From contig WGEI01000584.1 in NCBI GenBank assembly GCA_015492875.1, positions 1-22,919 on the forward strand: a stretch of 22,919 bases of DNA, written 5' to 3'. The DNA comes from Anaerolineae bacterium (GTDB lineage: Bacteria > Chloroflexota > Anaerolineae > Aggregatilineales > Phototrophicaceae). Position numbers and translations under genes: made by a program. Below the pieces are notes generated by a model, which did no database searches, had not been told where the DNA came from, and saw only the letters and a program-made list of their open reading frames with translations. This document shows, in pieces, positions 1 through 5,906 of the stretch; position 1 is the stretch's first letter; every line of letters begins with the position of its first letter.

Positions 1-114
1 GACATCATCGGGCAGGGGATGCAAACGCTGAATGTCGATACGTTGACGCTCTCATATCTCTCTGGTTCGGGCGGGCCACTCGGCAGCAGCCTGTCGTTCG
101 CCCGTTGGCAATAG
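1..114 (+). CDS. C-terminal fragment of an unidentified protein
   Basis: Frame 1 is open from the first base and stops at TAG 112-114, giving 37 residues that begin DIIGQGMQTLNVDTLTLSYL and end in SFARWQ. The start lies outside the window. The composition, alternating hydrophobic and Thr/Ser/Leu with Gly-Ser turns, suggests a terminal beta-strand pair, but I do not recognise the family. The coding reading is supported by the absence of stops, sensible composition, and a hairpin directly after the stop followed by a convergent efp gene. It is too short to assign a function. Confidence 0.55.
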   Translation, partial: DIIGQGMQTLNVDTLTLSYLSGSGGPLGSSLSFARWQ

Positions 115-121
115 GGAAGAT

Positions 122-154
122 CAAAGGTGGGGCTAGCCCAACCCCACCGCTTTG
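122..154. terminator. GC-rich hairpin between convergent genes
   Basis: The arms CAAAGGTGGGG (122-132) and CCCCACCGCTTTG (142-154) pair over 11 bases with a 2-nt bulge and a 9-nt loop. It sits between the stop of the leading + gene (114) and the stop of efp (184), so it could end transcription from both sides. No long T run follows on either strand, so it may work with Rho or serve only to stabilise 3' ends. Confidence 0.55.
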
Positions 155-183
155 CTACCTGCGTCATTTTACTGCGAAAAGGC

Positions 184-744
184 TTAGGAAACGCGCGTGA
201 CGTACTCGCCGGTTGTGGTATTCACGCGGATAACGTCGCCAACATTGACGAACAGCGGCACTTGCACCTCAAGGCCGGTTTCCGTTTTGACCTTTTTGGT
301 GGGGGCGTTGGCGGTATCGCCCTGCACTGCCGCCTCAGATTCTACCACTTCAAAGTCGATGGTGGTCGGCAGTTCATAGTCGATAATCTCGCCCTCATAG
401 CTGACGAGTTTTAGCTCCAAGCCCTCTTTGAGATAAAGCGCATCATCGCCAAAGATGTCGCTGCGCATTTGCGGCTGTTCATAGGTGCTCATATCCATGA
501 AGGTATAAAACTCACCATCGGGATAGAGGAACTGCACAGTACGCCCCTCAAGGCGAATATCTTGCACGCGCTCGCCGGAGTTGAAAGTCATTTCGGTTGT
601 CGAGCCGCTGCGCAGGTTGCGTACGGTCACGCGGATGGTGGCCTTGCCGCGCCCTGGCTTATTATGGCTGTACTTCAATACTTTGTATAGCTGGCCATCA
701 ATAGTGAAGGTTGTGCCTCTACGAAGTTGATTGACATCAATCAT
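184..744 (-). CDS. efp: Translation elongation factor P
   Basis: EF-P binds between the ribosomal P and E sites and rescues ribosomes stalled on polyproline. The 186-residue length is normal. Three beta domains are recognisable: the KOW-like N domain (about 1-63, with the tip motif HNKPGRGK at 27-34), an OB domain (about 65-128, containing TYEQPQMRSDIFGDDALYLKEG), and the C-terminal OB domain with VPLFVNVGDVIRVNTTTGEYVTR. The tip residue aligned with E. coli Lys34 is Arg32, flanked by Gly31 and Gly33. Lys-tip modification by EpmA/EpmB therefore cannot apply; an Arg tip is either rhamnosylated by EarP or unmodified, and no earP is visible here. The gene lies 72 bp downstream of rho on the same strand, so co-transcription is plausible. 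A weak AGGA lies about 13 nt before the ATG. Several nearby proteins contain PPP or PPPP runs that would need EF-P. Confidence 0.96.
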   Translation of the reverse strand: MIDVNQLRRGTTFTIDGQLYKVLKYSHNKPGRGKATIRVTVRNLRSGSTTEMTFNSGERVQDIRLEGRTVQFLYPDGEFYTFMDMSTYEQPQMRSDIFGDDALYLKEGLELKLVSYEGEIIDYELPTTIDFEVVESEAAVQGDTANAPTKKVKTETGLEVQVPLFVNVGDVIRVNTTTGEYVTRVS

Positions 745-816
745 GTTATCTACAATCCTATAGTCTCGACATCAAGTCATCGAATGCGTATATCGCATAG
801 GCGGCTGTATACCGCG

Positions 817-2109
817 TTATAGACTACGCAAGCTATTGTTATTGTTGTTGCCCATTGGCAAACTGTTGAGGAACTCCTCGTTACTTTCGGTTTGGCGGAA
901 TTGTTGCAAGAGCTGTTCTGTTGCGCCAATTTCGCCCAAATCTGGCTGTTCGGCCAAATGTGCCCACATGCGCCGCATGACATACACGCGCTGGAGGATA
1001 TCTGGCCCCAGCAAAAGCTCTTCACGGCGGGTGGATGATTGCTCAATATCGAAGGCGGGGAAGACGCGGCGCTGCTGGAGTTTGCGGCTCAGATGCAGTT
1101 CCATGTTGCCCGTCCCTTTGAACTCTTCATAAATCACGTCGTCCATTTTGCTGCCAGTATTGACTAAGCAGGTGGCGACGATAGTTAAACTGCCGCCCTC
1201 TTCGACGTTGCGCGCCGCGCCAAAAATGCGCTTTGGTGGATGGACGGCGGAAGGGTCTAGGCCACCGGAAAGGGTGCGACCACTGGTGGGGACGACGAGG
1301 TTATAGGCACGCGCTAGACGGGTGATACTATCGAGCATGATGACGACGTGCCGTCCGATTTCTACGAGGCGTTTGGCACGCTCTAGCACCATTTCCGCCA
1401 CGCGCACATGGTTTTGCACCGGGTCATCGAAGGTCGAGGCGATGACTTCGGCATCTACCGAACGGTCCATATCCGTAACTTCTTCCGGGCGCTCGCCAAT
1501 CAGCGCAATCATCAGGTGAACATCGGGATAGTTTTGGCTGATAGCGTTGGCGATGTCCTTCAGCACAGTGGTTTTACCAGCTTTTGGTGGGGAGACAATC
1601 AGGCCACGCTGCCCCTTGCCAATCGGCGCAATCAGGTTGAGTAAGCGCGTAGAGATGATGCGCGGACTGGTCTCTAAGTTAAAGCGTTCGTTGGGGAAAA
1701 TGGGGGTCAGCTGTTCGAAGCGGGGGCGGTGTTTAGCCTCTTCAGGATTTTGGCCGTTGACCGCATCTACCCGCAACAGGCCATAGTATTTTTCGTTATC
1801 TTTGGGCGGGCGAACTTGCCCGATGACCATATCCCCGGTGCGTAAGTTGAAGCGGCGGATTTGCGTTTGGCTGACGTAAATATCATTGGGGCCGGGGATG
1901 TAACCTTCGGCGCGTAAAAAGCCAATTCCATCATCAACAATTTCTAAAATGCCGCCACGTAATTTATGGCCGCGCCGCTCAGCTTCGCTTCTCAATAGGC
2001 CTAATATGAGGTCTTGCTTCTTGAGGCGGCTATAGCGCGGCACATTAGCATCGCGCGCCATGGCACGCAATTCGTCTAATGTTTTGGTTTCAAGTTGGGC
2101 TATGTCCAT
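817..2109 (-). CDS. rho: Transcription termination factor Rho
   Basis: Rho is the hexameric RNA-dependent ATPase that terminates transcription. I start it at ATG 2107-2109 ([15 protein letters not shown], 430 aa). A GGAG lies well spaced upstream, whereas the longer frame starting at 2154 has no ribosome site. Visible features, numbered from the 2109 start, are an N-terminal Rho_N helical domain (1-45), a cold-shock RNA-binding domain (about 50-120, with [20 protein letters not shown]), Walker A PPKAGKTT (174-181), [10 protein letters not shown] (205-214), Walker B VVIMLDS (255-261) and the R-loop TGSKMDD. Length fits the family. There is no large N-terminal insertion of the actinobacterial kind. 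The C-terminus carries a short Asn run (NNNNN) after the conserved core. It is followed on the same strand by efp. The leader has a stem-loop next to the ribosome site, and rho autoregulates through its leader in E. coli, so similar control is possible here. Confidence 0.97.
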   Translation of the reverse strand: MDIAQLETKTLDELRAMARDANVPRYSRLKKQDLILGLLRSEAERRGHKLRGGILEIVDDGIGFLRAEGYIPGPNDIYVSQTQIRRFNLRTGDMVIGQVRPPKDNEKYYGLLRVDAVNGQNPEEAKHRPRFEQLTPIFPNERFNLETSPRIISTRLLNLIAPIGKGQRGLIVSPPKAGKTTVLKDIANAISQNYPDVHLMIALIGERPEEVTDMDRSVDAEVIASTFDDPVQNHVRVAEMVLERAKRLVEIGRHVVIMLDSITRLARAYNLVVPTSGRTLSGGLDPSAVHPPKRIFGAARNVEEGGSLTIVATCLVNTGSKMDDVIYEEFKGTGNMELHLSRKLQQRRVFPAFDIEQSSTRREELLLGPDILQRVYVMRRMWAHLAEQPDLGEIGATEQLLQQFRQTESNEEFLNSLPMGNNNNNSLRSL

Positions 2110-2122
2110 AAGAACTCCGCAG

Positions 2123-2143
2123 GCAGCCGAACATTCAGGCTGC
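2123..2143 (-). promoter_or_regulatory. Stem-loop in the rho leader
   Basis: GCAGCC (2123-2128) and GGCTGC (2138-2143) form a perfect 6-bp GC-rich stem with a 9-nt loop. On the rho mRNA it ends only a few bases before the GGAG ribosome site at about 2116-2119. A hairpin placed there could affect ribosome access or mark a leader pause site. This is sequence-based only. Confidence 0.45.
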
Positions 2144-2563
2144 GCTCCTTTCATAACTGACTTTATTGACTAAAAAGGTGTTGATTGCTCTCATCATGAG
2201 TTCCTGACGAGCACTGATACACAAGTTTTCACGCTGCGGGCATCATCGCGCAAAACCCTATGCTGGTTTATAAGGTCGTTGAGGCAGGCCAAATGATTGA
2301 ATATCCCATCATATTCGGCATAATCGAACGCCCGAATCACGGCGTGATTGCCAATACGAGCATTACAATTTGAGATACGCCCGGGAAATTGGCGCTGATT
2401 AGCGTTCTGGAAGGTTACAAATAGTGACCGTCGCTCACAATATAGCATAGAACTGAAATCAGGTCAAAGGTTTTCCCTGTTAAGGAGTGATAAAAATTCG
2501 CAATTGTGTGTATATCTATGACAGGGATTGGCTTTTTGGTTATTGTATCATGATGGCGCTTCG

Positions 2564-2577
2564 TCAATTATAATTGA
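2564..2577. promoter_or_regulatory. Perfect 14-bp palindrome containing TATAAT
   Basis: TCAATTATAATTGA is perfectly self-complementary and contains TATAAT at 2569-2574 on the + strand, with its mirror TATAAT on the minus strand. It lies 43 bp before the ATG of the ParB-like gene, a normal distance for a -10 element. No good -35 hexamer sits 16-18 bp away on either strand, so this could be an activator-dependent promoter, an operator, or both. Confidence 0.45.
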
Positions 2578-2620
2578 TGGTGACTAACGCCTGTATGGGG
2601 AAACAGAACAGGATCATTTT

Positions 2621-3610
2621 ATGCCTGATGAACCAACGGATTATGATTATAAAGAGTTGTTGCGCAACGAAGGGCTGAACCGCTTCGATACGGCGCGCTC
2701 TCGCGCATTTTGGCGGGAGATGATTAACTTGCTACGCGGGAAATCAGCAGAGCTGCTCAGCTTTGAAGATATTCGCACCCGTTTGCGCTTGCGGCAGGAA
2801 AGTTATAAGGGCTTGCAGGAAGTGCCGCTGGATAAAATTGTCGGCAGTGTGGGGCGCTACCGCGATTTTACCCGCGACTTCTTGCCCAAGAAGAACGAGA
2901 TGAAAGACCGCTGGAGCCGCGTTTATGCCGAAGCGTCGGGCTTTCAGGGCTTGCCGCCCATTGAGCTTTACAAAATTGGCGATGCCTATTTCGTGCGGGA
3001 TGGTAATCATCGCGTTTCGGTGGCGCGTCAACTGGGGGCGAAGACGATTGAAGCCCATGTGACAGAATTGCCGACACGGGTAGAATTCACCCCGGGGATG
3101 TCTCAAGAGGAGATTGACCTAGCCGCTGCGTATGCCGCGTTTTTAGAGGAAACTGGCCTCGATGAAACCCGCCCGCACCATGTCTCTATCCGCCTTTCTG
3201 AGCCATCGCGGTATAATGATTTGCTCGGCCATGTGTATTTGCACCAGCGGATTATGGAGCTGCAAGAGGGGCGAGAGGTTTTGTTGAAAGAGGCGGCGGC
3301 TAACTGGTACGATAGTGTGTATCGCCCCGCGATTACGCTCATTCGCAAGCACCATATCATGGAGAATATCGACGACCGCACCGAAGGCGACTTGTATCTG
3401 TGGTTAGTAGACCACCTGCGCGAGGTGCGGGAGAAATATGGCGAAGAGGCCAAAACGCGCAAGTTCAGCGATGCGCTTGTTGATTTTTTGCACCAGCATG
3501 GTTTACCCATCCCGCGCGACCTCTTCACGGAACGTGATGACGCTGTTTCGATTACCGATACTCAAGCGATGGAAATGCTGAAAGATGAAGGGGATGACGA
3601 CGAAAACTAA
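2621..3610 (+). CDS. ParB-like nuclease-fold domain protein
   Basis: This is a 329-residue soluble, acidic protein. The clearest motif is YFVRDGNHRVSVARQLGA (123-140), the DG-x-HR element of the ParB/sulfiredoxin-type fold, preceded by the usual PPIELYKIGDAYFV strand pair (112-125). The N-terminal part (1-100) and the charged helical C-terminus (about 200-329) are outside that fold; the C-terminus ends in an acidic DEGDDDEN tail. It resembles DUF4032-like proteins that carry a ParB motif, but I cannot confirm this by eye. It lacks a clear ParB helix-turn-helix and has no parA neighbour, so a chromosome-partition role is unlikely. AGGA lies about 8 nt before the ATG. The downstream nucleoside hydrolase starts inside its last codons, implying translational coupling and perhaps a shared role in nucleoside metabolism (inference). 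Confidence 0.7.
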   Translation: MPDEPTDYDYKELLRNEGLNRFDTARSRAFWREMINLLRGKSAELLSFEDIRTRLRLRQESYKGLQEVPLDKIVGSVGRYRDFTRDFLPKKNEMKDRWSRVYAEASGFQGLPPIELYKIGDAYFVRDGNHRVSVARQLGAKTIEAHVTELPTRVEFTPGMSQEEIDLAAAYAAFLEETGLDETRPHHVSIRLSEPSRYNDLLGHVYLHQRIMELQEGREVLLKEAAANWYDSVYRPAITLIRKHHIMENIDDRTEGDLYLWLVDHLREVREKYGEEAKTRKFSDALVDFLHQHGLPIPRDLFTERDDAVSITDTQAMEMLKDEGDDDEN

Positions 3611-4541
3611 GCTCATTGTTGATACCGATACCGGCATTGATGACGCGCAGGCGTTGATGATGGCGCTCGCTCACCCACAGGCCGAGATTGCCGCCATTAC
3701 GATGGTGAGCGGCAATGTTCATGTAGACCTTGTGACGGGGAACGTCGCCCGTGTGCTAGATGTTTGCGAGGCCGATGTGCCCTTTTATCGTGGGATGGCT
3801 GGCCCCCTTATCGGCGACCATGTAGATGCGGCAGACATTCATGAGAACGATGGGCTGGGAAATAGCGGCTATCCGCCATCTTCGCGCCGTCCAGAAGAAG
3901 AACATGCGGTTCAGGCGATTTTGCGCCTGTGCAATGCCGCGCCACAGGCCTATACGCTGGTGGCGCTTGGCCCTTTGACGAACATTGCGCTGGCCGTGCG
4001 CCTAGACCCGCAGTTGCCCCAAAGAGTCAAGCGCTTGGTGGTCATGGGCGGCACGGTAGACGCTCGCGGCAATATCACGTTGGCAGCAGAGTATAACTTT
4101 TATGCAGACCCAGAAGCGGCGCATATTGTCCTCAGCAGCTTCCCCAAAACGACGCTAATTAGCTGGGAAGCGACGATTGAGCATATGGCAGAGTGGGATT
4201 GGTATCATCGCTGGGCGGAAACAGATACACCGCGCGGGCGTTTTAACCGCGCGATTAGCCGCAATTATGTGGAAATGGCCAAAACCCGCTTCCGCGCTAA
4301 AGGCTACTTTTTGCCCGACCCGCTGGCGATGGCTGTTGCTTTAGAGCCGTCGTTAGTGCTGGAGGCGGAAGAGCGCTGGGCGACAATTGAGCTGCGGGGC
4401 GAACACACGCGCGGGCAAATGGTGGTCAACTATCCCGACTATACTGGCAAGCATGCGCAATACCGCAATAACGTTGAGATTATTCGCCGCGTTGAGATGG
4501 ACGGCTTTCTCAAGCTGCTAGAGCGAGCTGTCACAGGGTGA
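3585..4541 (+). CDS. Inosine-uridine-preferring nucleoside hydrolase family protein
   Basis: Nucleoside hydrolases cleave the N-glycosidic bond of ribonucleosides to ribose and base, using a Ca2+ held by clustered aspartates. The signature VDTDTGIDDAQALMMAL (12-28) gives D13, D15, D19 and D20. GPLTN is at 129-133, EYNFYADPEAA at 169-179, and the C-terminal metal Asp in PDPLAMAV is D245. The length of 318 aa is typical. The residue before D245 is Pro (P244), where the classical inosine-uridine enzymes have the catalytic His of an HD pair, so substrate range or leaving-group activation may differ. ATG 3585 overlaps the upstream gene by 26 bp. ATG 3594 is an alternative start but has AAGGGG directly against it with no spacer. 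No signal peptide is seen, so it is cytoplasmic. It probably serves nucleoside salvage together with the coupled upstream gene. Confidence 0.88.
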   Translation: MKGMTTKTKLIVDTDTGIDDAQALMMALAHPQAEIAAITMVSGNVHVDLVTGNVARVLDVCEADVPFYRGMAGPLIGDHVDAADIHENDGLGNSGYPPSSRRPEEEHAVQAILRLCNAAPQAYTLVALGPLTNIALAVRLDPQLPQRVKRLVVMGGTVDARGNITLAAEYNFYADPEAAHIVLSSFPKTTLISWEATIEHMAEWDWYHRWAETDTPRGRFNRAISRNYVEMAKTRFRAKGYFLPDPLAMAVALEPSLVLEAEERWATIELRGEHTRGQMVVNYPDYTGKHAQYRNNVEIIRRVEMDGFLKLLERAVTG

Positions 4542-4543
4542 GC

Positions 4544-5818
4544 CTAGCGGAAATACTGGTACAGAGCCTCTGCTGCGAGGCGATGCGCATATATATTAGG
4601 ATGGGCATCATAGCGGTTGACAACGAGGTTTGCCGGGTCTTCATTGGCCAGCACATCGAACATATCAATCACTGTCACACCTTGTGATGTGAAGAAATCA
4701 CTGACGCGTTGTAGTGCAGGCTGTGTGCGATTGGGTGTGATTAGGTTGTTCCACAGCAATACAACAAACTCGATATTTCTATCTTGTGCCCAACGCAGCA
4801 TTTGGGCTAAGTCTGCCTCATGCCGCGCCCAAATGGCATCATCCATATAACCTTGAACGACGGTTTGTAGATAAGGTGTGCTGTAGTCTCCTACGCCAGC
4901 TTGGTAAATATGCCAATAAAAGAAGCTGACGGTGAAAAAGCGCCTTTCTAGCCAGCTAATACTGGGGGGGGGGAATTGCACCTGAACGGGATTTGTTGGC
5001 AACGCATACGCTATGTCATTCCATACATAAGATAGAATAATGACATCTGGCACGATGGGGTATGTGGTCATTCCGATGAGCTGGGCATCGCTATTCCAAC
5101 CCGGTTGGGCAGCGATATTAACCCGATATTGGTCTGTTTCCTCATTCAACATTTGTACCAATACATGAGGAAATGTATCTTCGATATAATTGATTCCGTG
5201 CCCGGCTGCAAAAGAATCGCCGACGATTAAAATATGTGTTTTGGTCTCATCCGCATCAGGTTCGTTGTCACGATACCCAAGACTGTTGATAGGTTGCCAA
5301 TATAGCTCTAACCAAGCACGGTGCATGGCAGTGAAAGCATAGGCGTCGGACTGCACCATAGTTAAGCGCATCACCCCTTCAATGAGCAAAAAGGCGAATA
5401 GGAATGTGCTCACCCCAATAATGATGCCTATACAACGTGAGTGCTCCTCCCCTTGCAAGCGTTGGCGCGCCTCTACCCTATTCCAGCTATAAATCCCCCA
5501 TTGCATAAATAGCCAAAGCATAAACAGGATAAATGTTGTTGCCGAAGCACTCAGCCACTTACCAGCGAACGGGTTATAGTAAGCATAGAAGACCAGCCAA
5601 CCCCCGAAAAATAATATCAACCCACTTAAATAGTACAATTGCCGTTTACGAAAGCGCTGCAATACTTCTAACCCACTGGTGCGGGTATTGGAGAAATAAC
5701 TAGCGAGAGACCAGACGCCAACGATGAAAATCCACAATATATTTGACGAATCACCCTCTGTTATCCATGCGTAAATACCGCAAATTATCGCGATGATGGG
5801 AAGTAACAAACGACGCAT
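4544..5818 (-). CDS. Membrane-anchored SGNH/GDSL-family hydrolase
   Basis: This 424-residue protein has about five N-terminal hydrophobic segments (roughly 4-20, 27-41, 60-80, 90-112 and 128-150), followed by an SGNH esterase-type domain. Catalytic blocks are visible: block I GDSFAAG (Ser202), block II Gly in AAQPGWNS (Gly240), block III Asn in SYVWNDIAY (Asn267), and block V DAHPN (Asp404, His406). Such domains remove or transfer acyl groups, often on cell-surface glycans, and the topology places the active site outside the membrane. The layout recalls AlgX/OafA-like acyl-modifying proteins, but the substrate cannot be told. It stops 2 bp from the convergent nucleoside hydrolase. CAGGAG lies 10 nt before the ATG. 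A run of ten cytosines in the coding strand encodes Pro-Pro-Pro at 283-285, a slippage-prone site. A terminator separates it from the upstream secreted-protein genes. Confidence 0.85.
   Translation of the reverse strand: MRRLLLPIIAIICGIYAWITEGDSSNILWIFIVGVWSLASYFSNTRTSGLEVLQRFRKRQLYYLSGLILFFGGWLVFYAYYNPFAGKWLSASATTFILFMLWLFMQWGIYSWNRVEARQRLQGEEHSRCIGIIIGVSTFLFAFLLIEGVMRLTMVQSDAYAFTAMHRAWLELYWQPINSLGYRDNEPDADETKTHILIVGDSFAAGHGINYIEDTFPHVLVQMLNEETDQYRVNIAAQPGWNSDAQLIGMTTYPIVPDVIILSYVWNDIAYALPTNPVQVQFPPPSISWLERRFFTVSFFYWHIYQAGVGDYSTPYLQTVVQGYMDDAIWARHEADLAQMLRWAQDRNIEFVVLLWNNLITPNRTQPALQRVSDFFTSQGVTVIDMFDVLANEDPANLVVNRYDAHPNIYAHRLAAEALYQYFR
4964..4973. repeat. Ten-base homopolymer (G10/C10) inside the SGNH hydrolase gene
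   Basis: Ten consecutive G on the + strand (ten C on the coding strand) encode the end of Phe282 and Pro283-285. The frame is intact at length ten. A gain or loss of one base would truncate the catalytic domain before block V. Confidence 0.95.
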
Positions 5819-5856
5819 ATATCCTAAACTCCTGTTGGGTTTTATGCCAATATAGC

Positions 5857-5883
5857 AAAAGGGGATAGCCTAAGCCATCCCCT
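5857..5883 (-). terminator. Intrinsic terminator after the 5907-7742 gene
   Basis: On the minus strand, AGGGGAT and ATCCCCT form a 7-bp stem with a short inner extension, followed directly by TTTT. It lies 24 bp after the stop of the secreted repeat protein and before the SGNH gene start at 5818, so it should insulate the two genes. Confidence 0.8.
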
Positions 5884-5906
5884 AATTACTCCCGCTGAGG
5901 TGAGTA

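Larger units (their letters stand above)
2110..2620. other. Long intergenic region between divergent rho and ParB-like genes
   Basis: This 511-bp AT-rich stretch should hold the promoters for rho (leftwards) and for the gene at 2621 (rightwards). Apart from the rho stem-loop and the 14-bp palindrome listed separately, I see three minor signals. CTCATCATGAG at 2190-2200 is a short inverted repeat. GTGA (2424-2427) and TCAC (2435-2438) form an inverted pair 7 bp apart. TCCCTGT (2474-2480) pairs with ACAGGGA (2521-2527) across 40 bases. The 84-codon minus-strand frame at 2194-2448 has no family likeness and no clear ribosome site, so I treat the region as non-coding. No tRNA fold was seen. Confidence 0.6.

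Noticed and set aside
2110..2154. N-terminal 15-residue extension of Rho
   Set aside because: The upstream ATG lacks a Shine-Dalgarno sequence, while ATG 2107-2109 has GGAG and begins the canonical Rho_N domain.
2424..2438. GTGA/TCAC inverted pair as a second CRP-like site
   Set aside because: The spacing is 7 bp and the outer bases do not match; it fails the TGTGA-N6-TCACA pattern seen at 10733-10748.
2194..2448. 84-codon minus-strand reading frame in the rho-ParB intergenic region
   Set aside because: No family likeness, no well-placed ribosome site, and it sits in the rho promoter and leader region.
2518..2553. Tiny hydrophobic + strand ORF (11 codons, MTGIGFLVIVS)
   Set aside because: No ribosome site and too short to separate from chance in AT-rich DNA.
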